NCBI RefSeq assembly: GCF_024699925.1
Contig: NZ_JAJOMX010000001.1
Span: 992,001 to 1,056,000 of the forward strand
Direction of reading: 5' to 3'
From: Mesorhizobium sp. J428
GTDB lineage: Bacteria; Pseudomonadota; Alphaproteobacteria; Rhizobiales; Rhizobiaceae
DNA: 64,000 nt
This document shows positions 44,392-55,686 of the stretch, in pieces; within the stretch, counting starts at the first letter, position 1; every line of letters starts with the position of its first letter. Made by a program: the position numbers and the translations under genes. The notes beneath the pieces are model-generated. The model was not told the DNA's origin and made no database searches. It was given only the letters and a program-made list of their open reading frames with translations.

Positions 44392-45726
44392 CTACAGGCT
44401 GCGGTCGCGCAGCGCGAGCGCCTTCTCGCGGAACCTGGCGCGGATTTCCGCCTCGTCGATGCCCGTAAGCACACGGCCCTCCATCACGATCCGACCATCG
44501 GCGATGGTCGTGACCACGTCGTCGGCGCGCGCCGAATAGACCAATGCCGCCGCCTCGTCATAGACGGGCAGGCAGTGCAGGCGGTCGAGATCGACGATGA
44601 TGACGTCGGCCTTCCGGCCGGGTGCGAGGACGCCGGTCTCGGGACGATTCATGGCAATCGCCGATCCCGCGGTCGCCATCTCCAGCAGTTCGTTCGTCTT
44701 CAGGAACTCGACATCGTTCGTCTTGTCCTTGTGGATCATGCCGGCGAACTTCATCTCCTGGAACATGTCGAGCGCGTTGTGGCTGGCGGGCCCGTCGGTC
44801 GCGAGGCCGACCGGGACACCGGCGGCGCGCAGATCGCGCAGGCGCGCCGTGCCCGAATTGAGCTTGGCGTTGCAGCACGGGCAATGCCCGATGCGCGTGC
44901 CTGTCTCGGCCATGATGGCGATATCGTCGTCGGTCAGCTGCGTGCAGTGGGCGGCGGTGACGTCAGGGCCGAGGAAGCCGAGGGAATGCACCCATTTGAC
45001 CGGCGTCGTGCCATACGTGTCGGCGACGTAGGCGACTTCCTGCGGCCCTTCGGCGAGGTGGGTGTGTATCGCGACCTTCTCCGCGTCGGCCACCTCGCGC
45101 ACCAGCCGGAACATCTCGGCGCCGCAGGAATAGGGCGCGTGCGGCGAGAGAGCGAGATGGACCCGATCTCCGCCCGACCGGTGGTGCTTCTTCACCAGGT
45201 CGCCGAAGGTCTCCAGCGTCTTCCACGACCAATCCGTGATAGAGGCGTAGATGCCCCGGTCGGCGAAGCCGTAGCCGAGCGTAGCGCGCAGCGGGATACG
45301 GTGAAGCGCCTCGATCTCAGGCTCTACCGCATAGGCGTCGAAATGCTCGTTGAAGGTTGTGATGCCGGCCTTGGCCATTTCCGCGAGCCCGGCGAGACTT
45401 GCCCAGTAGAGCGTATCCGCGTCGAAATTGCGCTTCAGGCGCCACATCGTCGACAGCCATTCGAAAAGCTGCACGTCTTCCAGCAGGCCGCGCAGCAGCA
45501 TGTTGGAGGCAATATGCGTGTGGCTGTTGACGAAGCCCGGCATCACGACGCGGCCGTTCGCGTCGATGACCTTCTTCGCGCCATTGGTGTTCACGACATT
45601 CGCCGCGCCGACCTCCAGGATCGCATTGCCCTGGATGGTCAGAGCGCCATGCGCGATCTTGGCCGCCCCGCCCATCGGCAGGACGACCGCATTGACGATG
45701 GCGATATCCGGTCCGTCGGCGGTCAT
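44392..45726 (-). CDS. Amidohydrolase, purine-type deaminase (SAH/MTA deaminase group)
   Basis: This 444-residue deaminase of the COG0402 group has the zinc ligands MPGFVNSHTHIASN near residue 64, IHTHLAEGPQEV, VTAAHCTQL and GLATDGPASHNALDMF. This layout fits deamination of an amino-purine or its nucleoside. Its ATG overlaps the stop of the catalytic oxygenase subunit (ATGA), and guaD follows after two bases. The exact base is unknown; a methylated or oxidised purine is inferred from the neighbours. Confidence 0.85.
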   Translation of the reverse strand: MTADGPDIAIVNAVVLPMGGAAKIAHGALTIQGNAILEVGAANVVNTNGAKKVIDANGRVVMPGFVNSHTHIASNMLLRGLLEDVQLFEWLSTMWRLKRNFDADTLYWASLAGLAEMAKAGITTFNEHFDAYAVEPEIEALHRIPLRATLGYGFADRGIYASITDWSWKTLETFGDLVKKHHRSGGDRVHLALSPHAPYSCGAEMFRLVREVADAEKVAIHTHLAEGPQEVAYVADTYGTTPVKWVHSLGFLGPDVTAAHCTQLTDDDIAIMAETGTRIGHCPCCNAKLNSGTARLRDLRAAGVPVGLATDGPASHNALDMFQEMKFAGMIHKDKTNDVEFLKTNELLEMATAGSAIAMNRPETGVLAPGRKADVIIVDLDRLHCLPVYDEAAALVYSARADDVVTTIADGRIVMEGRVLTGIDEAEIRARFREKALALRDRSL

Positions 45727-46581
45727 GCCGCCTGCGCCGTCGTGCCGTAGACGATACCCTTTTCCTTGAGCCAGCGGCGGTAAGCGACGGAGGAGGCGTC
45801 GGCGCGCGTCGGGATCTCCGCGCGCGGCTCGAGCGGCAGGAGCACCGGCCGCTGGTTCTCGAGGATAATGCGGTCCTGCAGGAAGATGACCTGCTGGAAG
45901 GCGACGAGTTCGCTGACGGTCGAAACCTCATCGATGAGGAACATGACCGGATGCGCGCGGCAGCGCTCGGGATCGAGCGGCTGCACGAAGAGGCAGATCA
46001 CGTCCCAGCGGTTCGCCGCGTTCGGGCATGTCTTGTAGAGCATCACCGCGAAGGGGTTGGTGACCCGGCATGTATTGGGTCATGATCCCCTCGGTCGCCG
46101 AAAGCGCTGCCTGCGGCTGGAAGAACTCGCAATTCGTGGCCCAGACCTCGTCCACGTCGCGTCGAATCTCGGTCGTGTAGTGCCGCACCTCCGTGTGTGG
46201 CTCGGCGCCGAGGATATCGGTATGGACGAAGGGGAAATGCGCCATGTCGAGGAAATTCTCCACGACGCGCGGGCCGGACGCCTTGACCGAAATGGCCCCG
46301 CAGACGACCAGCCGCCGATCGGGCTCATGCGCCTCGGGGATTGACGGAATGTCGCCGGCCGGCTCGCCCAGGCTCGCCCAGAGATAGCCGTAGCCCATCT
46401 TCATGTGCACGACGGCGCCCGTGTCGGCCCGCACAACGGAGATCACCCCGTCCGCGGCGCGGGTCACCTTCAGGTCGTAGCCGAGAAGCCGGTTGGAGCT
46501 TTCGCCGACCGGAACGTCGTCCAGCGCGTCGATGCAGTACCACTGGTCGAGGGCGGCTTTTTCCGCAGGCTTCATCGTCAT
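45723..46581 (-). CDS. Rieske-less oxygenase catalytic subunit (NdmC-like), one-base frameshift
   Basis: This protein (about 285 residues after repair) is the non-haem-iron catalytic half of a Rieske oxygenase. The iron motif N-x2-D-x2-H-x4-H is complete at residues 109-120 (ENFLDMAHFPFVH). The CxH/CxxH Rieske cluster is absent: the flanking strands remain (LLGYDLKVTRAADG, then YGYLWASLGEP) but the cluster module between them is gone. The frame changes near 46060-46068 (first part ends MTQYM, second resumes RVTNPFAVMLYKT); removing one base restores it. Caffeine N7-demethylase NdmC has the same layout. It sits between an 8-oxoguanine-deaminase-like gene and an amidohydrolase. Confidence 0.8.
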
Positions 46582-46592
46582 GACGTCGCTCC

Positions 46593-47993
46593 TCATTGCT
46601 CGTAGACACGGTCCATGGTCGCCGCGTGCTCGGCGAGCGCGGCTTCCACGTCGAAGGCGCGGAACAGGCCCTTGCCGATGATCTCGCGGCCGTTGATGTA
46701 GGAATAGTCCACCTTGAACGGGCCGCAAAGCACCAGCGCGGCCAGCGGATCGCGCTGCGTGCCGGACAGGCCGATCTGGTCGCGCTTCACCGCGATAAAG
46801 TCGGCGCTCATGCCGGGCGCCAGATGGCCGATGTCGTCGCGTCCGAGCAGGGCCGCGCCGCCGCGCGTCGCCATCTCCAGCGCCTCGCGCGCCGACAATG
46901 CGCTCGGCGTGCCGCCGAAGCCGCCGCGGCCGCCGGGCTTCTCGGAAAGGTAGTGGTGCGGCGCGACGCGCTGGAGCATCAGCGCCAGCCGCGCCTCCAT
47001 GAACATGTTCGAGGTGTCGTTGGACGCCGAGCCGTCGACGCCGAGCCCCACCTTCACGCCCTTGTCGAGCATCTCGCGGATCTTGGCGATGCCCTGGCCG
47101 CAGCGCATGTTGGCGGACGGGCAATGCGCCACGCCCGTGCCCGTCTCGGCGAAACGGTCGATCTCGGCGCTGGTCATGAAGATCGAGTGCGCGAACCAGA
47201 CGTCATTGCCGAGCCAGCCCACGGACTCAGCGAATTCCACCGGGCGCATGCCATAGATCTCGTGGCAGTATTTCTCCTCGAACAGTTCCTCGGCGAGATG
47301 GGAATGCAGGTTCACGCCGGGATGCCGGCGGGCAAGCGCCGCGGCGTTGCGCATCAGGTCGGGCGTCACGGAGAAGGGCGAGCACGGCGCCAGGATGATC
47401 CGACTCATCGAGTGGCGGGAATTGTCGTGGTATGCACCGATCAGGCGCTCGGCGTCCTTGAGGATGGCATCTTCGTTCTCGACGCAACTGTCCGGCGGCA
47501 GGCCGCCCTGGCTCTCGCCGCGGGACATCGCCCCGCGCGCTGCGTGGAAGCGCAGGCCGAGCTCGCGCGCGGCCATGATGGTCGCGTCCAGCGTGCAGTT
47601 GTTTGGCAGGATGTAGAGATGGTCCGAGCTGGTGGTGCAGCCGGAGTGGATCAGCTCGGCCATCGCGACGCGCGCCGAGACTCGGATCGCGTCGTCGTCC
47701 AGCCGCGCCCAGATCGGATAGAGCGTCTTCAGCCAGACGAGCAGCTCGTCATCCTGCACCATGACCCGGGTCAGGTTCTGGTACATGTGATGATGCGTGT
47801 TGACCATGCCCGGCATGACCACATGCCCGGAGAGATCGAGCACCTCGTCTGCGCCGCTCGCCGCGAGTTCCGCTGTGGTACCGACCGTCTCGACGACATT
47901 GTCGCGCACCAGCATCGCGCCGTCGGCGATCTCGCGGCGCTCGTCGTCGAACGTCGCGAGAAGATCGATGTTTCTGACCAGAAGTGTCGCCAT
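46593..47993 (-). CDS. 8-oxoguanine deaminase-like amidohydrolase
   Basis: This is a 466-residue COG0402 deaminase. The motifs MPGMVNTHHHMYQNLTRVM near residue 60, NLHSHLAEE, CPSANMRCGQGIAKI and VGLGVDGSASNDTSNMF are those of characterised 8-oxoguanine deaminases, which produce urate from 8-oxoguanine. It lies 11 bases before the oxygenase catalytic subunit and ten bases after a nucleoside permease gene, so it acts on imported modified purines. Related pterin or other 8-substituted purine activity cannot be excluded. Confidence 0.87.
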   Translation of the reverse strand: MATLLVRNIDLLATFDDERREIADGAMLVRDNVVETVGTTAELAASGADEVLDLSGHVVMPGMVNTHHHMYQNLTRVMVQDDELLVWLKTLYPIWARLDDDAIRVSARVAMAELIHSGCTTSSDHLYILPNNCTLDATIMAARELGLRFHAARGAMSRGESQGGLPPDSCVENEDAILKDAERLIGAYHDNSRHSMSRIILAPCSPFSVTPDLMRNAAALARRHPGVNLHSHLAEELFEEKYCHEIYGMRPVEFAESVGWLGNDVWFAHSIFMTSAEIDRFAETGTGVAHCPSANMRCGQGIAKIREMLDKGVKVGLGVDGSASNDTSNMFMEARLALMLQRVAPHHYLSEKPGGRGGFGGTPSALSAREALEMATRGGAALLGRDDIGHLAPGMSADFIAVKRDQIGLSGTQRDPLAALVLCGPFKVDYSYINGREIIGKGLFRAFDVEAALAEHAATMDRVYEQ

Positions 47994-48003
47994 CCCGATC
48001 GCC

Positions 48004-48939
48004 TCAGCGCACGTCGCGGAAATAGGGTTCGCCGAGCGCGGCGGGCGCCGCCATCATCCGCCGCACCTTCTGCCAGGCGAGGACCGGCACGATGATGAGC
48101 GCGATGGTGCCGAGATAGGGCAGCATGGAGAGCACAGGCGCGGCGATCGGCCAGTTGCGCGCCTGGCCGACAAAACCGAGCGAGGTGATGAGGCCGAAGA
48201 GAAGCGCTGCGAGCACCGCGTTGAGCGGCCGGTAGCCTGCGAAGATGACGAGCGCCACCGCGATCCAGCCGCGTCCGGCCACCACGCCTTCCGACCAGGA
48301 GGGCACGAAGGCGAGCGTGAGATAGGCCCCCGCGCCGGCTGCGAGCGCCGCGCCGGCAGAGACATACCAGAAGCGCATTCGCTGCACGGGTATGCCCGCT
48401 GCATCGGCGGCTGCTGGATTCTCGCCCACCGCCCGCATGTCGAGCCCGTGGCGAGTGCGGAACATCAGGTAGTGGAGCGCCAGCGGCAGGACGATGTAGA
48501 TCAGGTAGACGAGGATGTTCTGTGTGAACAGCGCGCGGCCGAGGAGCGGGATGTCGCTGAGCAGCGGGATCGGGATCGGCGTGAAAGTGGCGGGCGCGGG
48601 CATGCCCGAATAGGCCTTGCCGATCGTGGCGGCGAGGCCCGTGCCCATCAGCGTCAGCGCCAATCCGCACAGCACCTGGTTGGCCCGGATGTAGACCGTA
48701 GCGGCGGCGAAGACCATGCCGGCGAGGAGACCGACGAGCAGCGCAAGGAAGAAGCCTAGCATCGGGCTCGGCACGGCGACCACGGTTGCGATGCCGGTGA
48801 TCGCACCGACGGCCATCAGGCCCTCGACGCCGAGATTGACGACGCCGACGCGCTCCGCAAGCACCTCGCCGAGGGCCGCCAGCGCCAGCACGCCGCCGGC
48901 GAGGATGGAGGTCTGGATCAGGCCGGCGATCAGGTCCAT
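48004..48939 (-). CDS. Nucleoside ABC importer permease 2
   Basis: This is a 311-residue inner-membrane permease of the BMP/branched group (about eight to nine segments; ERVGVVNLGVEGLMAVGAITG near residue 29). It pairs with the permease encoded directly upstream. Homologous four-gene sets import purine nucleosides in other bacteria. Confidence 0.9.
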   Translation of the reverse strand: MDLIAGLIQTSILAGGVLALAALGEVLAERVGVVNLGVEGLMAVGAITGIATVVAVPSPMLGFFLALLVGLLAGMVFAAATVYIRANQVLCGLALTLMGTGLAATIGKAYSGMPAPATFTPIPIPLLSDIPLLGRALFTQNILVYLIYIVLPLALHYLMFRTRHGLDMRAVGENPAAADAAGIPVQRMRFWYVSAGAALAAGAGAYLTLAFVPSWSEGVVAGRGWIAVALVIFAGYRPLNAVLAALLFGLITSLGFVGQARNWPIAAPVLSMLPYLGTIALIIVPVLAWQKVRRMMAAPAALGEPYFRDVR

Positions 48940-48960
48940 CGCAAAACTCCGTCTGCTCGA

Positions 48961-50013
48961 TCACCCATTCGCCGGCTCCGCGCGCGTGATGCGATAGTGC
49001 GCCGCCTCGTCGCCGATCGCGGTGAAGAACAGGATCAGGCCGGTGATCGCCAGGACGGTCGAGACGTTGACGCCCTGGGTCTGCAGGATGATGCCGGAAT
49101 TCAGGATCACGCCCATCAGCGCCGCCCCCGCCAGCACGCCGAGCGCCGAGCCGCGCGCCAGCACTGCAACCATGATGCCGAGATAGCCGAAATTGTTGGA
49201 AATCCCGCCCTGCAGGCGGTGGACCGTTCCTGCGACCTCCAGCATCCCGGCAACACCGGCGATCGCGCCCGACAGGAGCATGACCGTGATGAGATGGCGT
49301 CGGAACGGCATGCCGGCATATTTCGCAGCACTTGGATTGGAACCGGCGATGCGGACCTCGTAGCCCCAGCGGGAATAGTTGAGCGTGGCCGCAACTATGA
49401 AGGTGAGGAGAATCGCGATCGGAAAGCCCCAGTGCACGATGCCCCAGAACTCCGGCACTTCGTGCGGCAGCTTGGCCGTCGTCGCAAGCGCGCGGCCGCT
49501 CGGATCGAGCCAGGGACCGGTCGCGACCCAATAGACAAGCAGCGTCGCGACGAAGTTGAGGAGGAGCGTCGTGATTAGCTCGCTGACATCGGCATAGGCG
49601 CGCGCAAGCGTCGGGACGAGGATCCAGATCAGACCGCCCAACGCGCCTGCAATGAACATCAGCGGCAGAAGAACGATCGTCGGCCCGGGGACGAACAGCG
49701 CGACGCCGGTCGCGGCAAAGGCGCCGGCATAGAACTGCCCCTCCGCACCGATGTTCCAGGCACCGATCTTCAGCGCCACGGCGACGGAGAGGCCGGTCAG
49801 GATCAGCGGCGTGACGAGCAGGCCGACATCCTCAAGCCCGAAGCTGTTGCCGAAGGTCGACCGCACCACCTGCATGGCAAGACCGACTGGGTTCGCGCCC
49901 GACGCGGCGAGCACGAGCCCGGCCACAACGAGCGCCAGCACAATGGCGATGGCGCGCGCGGCAAGTGCTACGGCGGGCTGGGCAGAGGGAACGCGCTGGA
50001 TACGGAACGACAC
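48961..50013 (-). CDS. Nucleoside ABC importer permease 1
   Basis: This is a 350-residue permease with about nine segments (ALKIGAWNIGAEGQFYAGAF is the family landmark). The start is GTG 50013 (SFRIQRVPS), with GGAG ten bases upstream; the frame continuing to 50652 is a shadow of the ATPase gene. It follows the ATPase stop by two bases. Confidence 0.88.
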   Translation of the reverse strand: MSFRIQRVPSAQPAVALAARAIAIVLALVVAGLVLAASGANPVGLAMQVVRSTFGNSFGLEDVGLLVTPLILTGLSVAVALKIGAWNIGAEGQFYAGAFAATGVALFVPGPTIVLLPLMFIAGALGGLIWILVPTLARAYADVSELITTLLLNFVATLLVYWVATGPWLDPSGRALATTAKLPHEVPEFWGIVHWGFPIAILLTFIVAATLNYSRWGYEVRIAGSNPSAAKYAGMPFRRHLITVMLLSGAIAGVAGMLEVAGTVHRLQGGISNNFGYLGIMVAVLARGSALGVLAGAALMGVILNSGIILQTQGVNVSTVLAITGLILFFTAIGDEAAHYRITRAEPANG

Positions 50014-50015
50014 GC

Positions 50016-51608
<1,593 letters not shown>

Positions 51609-51628
51609 GGATATCTGGCCTGTCGAAA

Positions 51629-52744
51629 TCAGAGACCGCTGACGCCTTCGATGGACCAATCCCAGTTGTAGAGTTCCTCCTCGGTCATGCGGTGGCCGGC
51701 GGCCACCTTCACATTGCCCTTGGCGTCCTTGATCTCGCCTTCGAATGGGCTCCAGCCGCCAAGGATCTTGTCGCGCACGGCATCGGCCTGCTTGGCGACC
51801 TCCGGCGGAACGGTCTCGCCCCAGGCGTCGCGGTCGACGCCCGCGCCCATCGCGAGCAACGTCTCGCTCGGCGTCCACTTGCCCTCGAGGCGCATCCGCA
51901 CCTGATCGACATAGTATTTCTTAAAGTCGATGACGATCGAGGAGACATAGGCCTTCGGCCCGTAGCGGCGGATGTCGGTGTTCCACATCACCGCCTTGGC
52001 GCCGCGCTGTTCGGCAACCTGCAGGTAGCCCGCCTCGTCCATGATACCGAACAGGAGGTCGCAGCCATTGTCGAGCAACGCCGTGCCGGCCTGCGTGGCG
52101 GCCTGCGGGTCGAACCAGGAGTTGATGACGATCGCCTGCATGGTGGCGTTCGGGTTCACCGAGCGGGCGCCCATCAGGAACGCATTGGTTCCCGAATAGA
52201 CGGACGGGACCGGGAAGGACGCCACATAGCCGAGCTTGCCGCTCTTGCTCATCAAGCCGGCGGCGACGCCTGTCACATAGGTCGGATACCAGTGCTGGAG
52301 GTAGTAAGTGCCGAGATTGGAGAGCGGATTGCGGCCGTCGCATTCGTAGAAGGCGACATCCGGCGAGCGGTTCGCCACGTCATAGAGGAAATCGCCGTAG
52401 TTGGAGGTCGCGAACACCATGTTGGCGCCCTCGGACACGAACTGGCGGAAGGTACGGGTCGCGTCGGCGGAATAGGGAATGCTCTCGACGAAGAGCGTCT
52501 TCAGCTTAGGGAACGCCTCCTGGACCGCCTTCATGCCCTGGTCGTGGCTCCAGGTCCAACCCTCGTCAGTGACGGGGCCGGTGTGGCCGAAGGCGATGAC
52601 GGCGTTCTCCTCGGCGACCGCCGGCAGCGGCTCCTGGGCGCGGGCCGGGGTGATCAGGCCGGTCTTGGGAAGGATGAGCGAAGCGCCCGCGGCGGCGCCG
52701 ATGTTGAGGAAGCCGCGACGTGTCAGATGCGAAAGCTTGAGCAT
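51629..52744 (-). CDS. BMP-family nucleoside-binding protein
   Basis: This is a 371-residue periplasmic binding protein with a Tat-type signal (LTRRGFLNIGAAAGASLIL, cut near ARAQEPL). The mature part has AFGHTGPVTDEGWTWSHDQG and NRSPDVAFYECDG, the BMP/PnrA fold that binds purine nucleosides in characterised members. It is followed by the ATPase and two permeases. The gene directly upstream is adenosine deaminase, which strongly supports nucleosides as cargo. Confidence 0.9.
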   Translation of the reverse strand: MLKLSHLTRRGFLNIGAAAGASLILPKTGLITPARAQEPLPAVAEENAVIAFGHTGPVTDEGWTWSHDQGMKAVQEAFPKLKTLFVESIPYSADATRTFRQFVSEGANMVFATSNYGDFLYDVANRSPDVAFYECDGRNPLSNLGTYYLQHWYPTYVTGVAAGLMSKSGKLGYVASFPVPSVYSGTNAFLMGARSVNPNATMQAIVINSWFDPQAATQAGTALLDNGCDLLFGIMDEAGYLQVAEQRGAKAVMWNTDIRRYGPKAYVSSIVIDFKKYYVDQVRMRLEGKWTPSETLLAMGAGVDRDAWGETVPPEVAKQADAVRDKILGGWSPFEGEIKDAKGNVKVAAGHRMTEEELYNWDWSIEGVSGL

Positions 52745-52769
52745 GTTGGTTCCTTTACGTCTTGTCGTG

Positions 52770-53810
52770 TCAGGCTTGGGAGGTGAGTTCGCTTGCGATG
52801 AGCCCGTCGATTTCGGCTGACCAGTCGGACATCCACGTCCGCTTGGTTTCGGGCTCGAGCCAGGAGGCAGCGAGGCCGGCGAGCGCGACCTCTTTCAGCC
52901 GGACCGGCGACAAGCCGAAATTCTTGGCGATCAGCGTATATTCGCGATCGAGCGTCGTGCCGAACATCGGCGGATCGTCGGTGTGGATCGTGACGTTGAG
53001 CCCCGCATCCATCATGCGGCGGATGGCGTGGTCAGGCGATGCGAGATCGCGCCAGACGGTGGTGACGAGCGTGGTGCTGGGACAGCAGGTGAACACGACG
53101 TCGAGTTCGCGGCAGCGTTCCATCAGGGCCGGATCGTCGACGACATGGTACCCATGGTCGACCCGCCGCAGGCCGAGCAGATCGACCGTGTCGCGGACAT
53201 AGTCCGCCGGGCCGTCCTCGCCCGCATGGTTGGTGACGTTGAGCCCAGCCGCCCTGGCGCGATCGACGATGCGCGAGAACATGCCGGGCGGATTGGGCCG
53301 CTCGTCATAGTCGAAACCGATGCCGATGACCTCTGCCGGACGTTCGGCGAGCACCATGTCGAGGAAGCGCTCGCCACCCTCCGCGCCGAGCGGCTTGGCA
53401 TGGGCCGGAATGAGCCTGGCGACGAGACCATACTTTTCCCTGGCGCGGCGGAAGCCGTCGAGGATGCCTTCGAGCATGGTCGAATAGGCCACACCGTGGG
53501 CGAGATGGGCATGCGGGCTGAAGAACAGCTCGACATAGCGCGCGCCGCCCAGCGCGCACCGCTCGAGCGCCTCGAAGGTGATGCGCGAGAAATCGTCGAC
53601 ACTGCGCACCGATGCGCAGACGAGATCGTAGACCTTCAGAAAATCGAGCAGGTTGCCGTAGCTGTAGAGGTCTTCGGTCGCCTTGCCTTCGGGCAGGACC
53701 ACGCCGTTCCGCGCCGCAAGCTCGGCGAAGGTCGAGGCAGACACGGCACCTTCCAGATGCAGATGCAGTTCGGCCTTAGGTATGCGGCGAATGAAACCCT
53801 CTAACGACAT
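52770..53810 (-). CDS. add: Adenosine deaminase family protein
   Basis: This 346-residue enzyme converts adenosine to inosine, or an N-substituted adenosine or adenine to the oxo form. It has PKAELHLHLEGAVSAS near residue 12 (zinc HxH), NVTNHAGEDGP with the catalytic Glu, RRVDHGYHVVDD and NVTIHTDDPPMFG with the zinc Asp. ATG 53810 is chosen because MSLEGFIRRIPKAELH is the family start. It is the first gene of the leftward purine operon, ahead of the nucleoside importer. Adenine-specific relatives exist, so adenosine is likely but not certain. Confidence 0.88.
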   Translation of the reverse strand: MSLEGFIRRIPKAELHLHLEGAVSASTFAELAARNGVVLPEGKATEDLYSYGNLLDFLKVYDLVCASVRSVDDFSRITFEALERCALGGARYVELFFSPHAHLAHGVAYSTMLEGILDGFRRAREKYGLVARLIPAHAKPLGAEGGERFLDMVLAERPAEVIGIGFDYDERPNPPGMFSRIVDRARAAGLNVTNHAGEDGPADYVRDTVDLLGLRRVDHGYHVVDDPALMERCRELDVVFTCCPSTTLVTTVWRDLASPDHAIRRMMDAGLNVTIHTDDPPMFGTTLDREYTLIAKNFGLSPVRLKEVALAGLAASWLEPETKRTWMSDWSAEIDGLIASELTSQA

Positions 53811-54013
53811 GGCACCCTTTGTCCCGAGCGGGAGTTGTTCGATCTCGTGAACGTTTATCCCGCCACCTGTCCTTCCATACGCAACACATGTCAGGGAAAA
53901 CGGGCTTGCACAAGCCGAAATTTGATGCCTAATTAGACAAGAAATCAAGCTGCACAATAATTATGCAAAATGCCAGAAACTGGGCACTACATGGTTGAGC
54001 GAAGGGCGCAGCG
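53811..54013. promoter_or_regulatory. Divergent promoter of the purine island, with dyad
   Basis: This 203-base AT-richer spacer separates the two purine operons. It contains TGCACAATAATTATGCA (53951-53967), a palindrome with one mismatched pair, followed by AAATGCC. A related dyad lies before the split TPP-enzyme genes (58473-58497). A LysR regulator encoded in the rightward operon (57537) is the best candidate to bind both. Confidence 0.5.
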
Positions 54014-54286
54014 ATGGCTGTGACGGAAACGGTGCGGATGTCCTTCACCGGTCGCTTCGTGCCGCCCAGCTTTCTGGAGTTTATCGACCGGCGCGCGGCG
54101 CGCCTCGACCTGGACGTCTCGGTCACCAGCGCGGATACCGGCCGCGTGGCCGTCGAAATCTCGGGACAGCCGGATCTTATCGACGCGTTCGAGATGGCGT
54201 GCAGCCTCGGTCCGCTGGACTGCATCGTCCTCGACTGCGGCCGCACGATTATACAAGCAGGCAGAATGGAGAACGGGCACCGATGA
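54014..54286 (+). CDS. Acylphosphatase-like small protein
   Basis: This is a 90-residue protein with the beta-alpha-beta-beta-alpha-beta pattern of acylphosphatases: VRMSFTGRFVPPSFLEFIDR, then GRVAVEISGQPDLIDAFE and LGPLDCIVLDC. The usual phosphate-loop signature (GxVQGVxFR) is replaced by GRFVPPSFLEF, so the catalytic Arg is missing and ordinary acylphosphatase activity is unlikely. Its TGA overlaps the ATG of the Rieske protein. A structural or ligand-binding role in the oxygenase system is possible; the fold call is by eye. Confidence 0.55.
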   Translation: MAVTETVRMSFTGRFVPPSFLEFIDRRAARLDLDVSVTSADTGRVAVEISGQPDLIDAFEMACSLGPLDCIVLDCGRTIIQAGRMENGHR

Positions 54287-55002
54287 CCTTTCAAGGCTGG
54301 CACCCAGTAGCGCTTTCCTCGTCCATCGAGCCGGGAAGCTCCGCCGGAACCCATATCGGCGGGAAGGAATATGTGGTGTGGCGCGACAACAGCGGCGTCG
54401 CGCATGTCTGGGAGGATCGCTGCCCGCATCGCGGCATGAAGCTGTCCTTCGGCTTCGTACGTGGCGACCATATCGCCTGCCTCTATCACGGCTGGCAGTA
54501 CGACACCGGCGGCCGCTGCCGCTACATCCCCGCTCACCCCGCCCTTGAAGTGCCGGCCACGATCACCGTCCCGGTCTTCGCGACGATCGAGGCCCTCGGG
54601 ATGATCTGGACGAACGCGGAGCCGGAGGCCACACGCTCTGCTCCGCCGGCCGGCACCGGAGAAACCGTGCCGGTGCGCAGCCTCTACGTCGACAGCGACG
54701 TGGATCTGCTTCTCGAAGCGGTGGGCTCCAATCTCCCTTCTTCCTTCAAGGGTCAGGGCAAATCAGTCCTGACGCCCGCCGGCGAGAACCTGTGGCGCAT
54801 CTCGACGGGCGACGACCACCTGCTGTTGGGGCTCCAGCGCCTCGCCGACGGCCGCGCCGCGCTGCATGTCGTGATAGAGGGGCCGGCATCGGCCTATGCC
54901 GGCGCGGGACAGGCGCATTTCCTCGGCTGGACGACCGACGTGCGCTACGCGCTGGAGCACGGGCCGGCACCGATCCCGGCCACCCGCGCGGAGGCCGTCT
55001 GA
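54283..55002 (+). CDS. Stand-alone Rieske [2Fe-2S] protein
   Basis: This 239-residue protein has a complete oxygenase-type Rieske site, Cys47-Pro-His49 and Cys66-x2-His69 (DRCPHRGMKLSFG, then ACLYHGWQYD). The remaining 120 residues keep traces of an oxygenase C-terminal part (LGMIWTNAEPE, then a short beta-rich stretch) but have no D-x2-H-x4-H iron motif, so it cannot be a complete oxygenase. The two catalytic subunits in the window (45723-46581, 62671-63536) lack exactly this domain. It is coupled to the acylphosphatase-like gene upstream and the GST-like gene downstream (TGATG). Confidence 0.88.
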   Translation: MTFQGWHPVALSSSIEPGSSAGTHIGGKEYVVWRDNSGVAHVWEDRCPHRGMKLSFGFVRGDHIACLYHGWQYDTGGRCRYIPAHPALEVPATITVPVFATIEALGMIWTNAEPEATRSAPPAGTGETVPVRSLYVDSDVDLLLEAVGSNLPSSFKGQGKSVLTPAGENLWRISTGDDHLLLGLQRLADGRAALHVVIEGPASAYAGAGQAHFLGWTTDVRYALEHGPAPIPATRAEAV

Positions 55003-55634
55003 TGTCCGTCCTCACCCTCTACAACTACGACCTCGACGAGAACTGCTACAAGGTTCGGGTCGCGCTCTCGATGCTCGGCCTCGAATACAGGACAGCCGTC
55101 GTCAACGCCTTCCCCGGAAAGGAGCATCTGACGCCGCGCTTCCTGGCCATGAACCCGGCCGGAAGCCTGCCCATCCTCGAAGACGGCGATCTCACAGTGT
55201 TCGGCGCGGAAGCCATCCTGGCGCACCTCGCTGCTTCACGGGATGAGGCGCGGACATGGTTGCCCGCCGGGGGCGCGGATTTCGCCCGCGTGATGCAGTG
55301 GCTCACCTTCTCGGCGGGCGAACTCTCCGCCGCTGTCGCCGCGAGGGCGCACGCCCTGCTCGACGCGCCGGGCGACGAGGCCGCCCTTCGCGCCGGTGCG
55401 CGCAAGGCGCTGCGCGTCATGGATGATCACATGACGGCGCGCGGCTTTGCGGGCGCAGATTGGTTCGCGACGAGCGGCCCTACCGTCGCCGACATCGCGC
55501 TCTTCCCGGCCTTCGTCCTCAGTCGAGATTTTGGCGTCGACCACGATGAATATCCCGCGCTGCGGCGCTGGGCGCGGCGCTTCCGAGCCCTGCCGGGCTT
55601 CCTCACGATGCCGGGCATTCCCGACTATCATTGA
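55002..55634 (+). CDS. Glutathione S-transferase-like protein (NdmE-like candidate)
   Basis: This 210-residue GST-fold protein has an N-terminal thioredoxin-like domain ([44 protein letters not shown]) and a helical C-terminal domain ([17 protein letters not shown]). It directly follows the stand-alone Rieske gene with a one-base overlap. In Pseudomonas caffeine degradation a GST-like protein, NdmE, holds the Rieske-less NdmC together with the Rieske-bearing NdmD. By position this protein is the likely counterpart, although a true GST role is not excluded. Confidence 0.85.
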   Translation: MSVLTLYNYDLDENCYKVRVALSMLGLEYRTAVVNAFPGKEHLTPRFLAMNPAGSLPILEDGDLTVFGAEAILAHLAASRDEARTWLPAGGADFARVMQWLTFSAGELSAAVAARAHALLDAPGDEAALRAGARKALRVMDDHMTARGFAGADWFATSGPTVADIALFPAFVLSRDFGVDHDEYPALRRWARRFRALPGFLTMPGIPDYH

Positions 55635-55686
55635 CAAGCGATTCGTAGGCCGCAAGGCGCGTTTCGCGCAGACCACGGAGTTCGAG

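Noticed and set aside
54283..55002. Complete Rieske oxygenase alpha subunit of vanillate-demethylase type
   Set aside because: The protein is only 239 residues long and has no D-x2-H-x4-H iron motif; only the Rieske site is intact.
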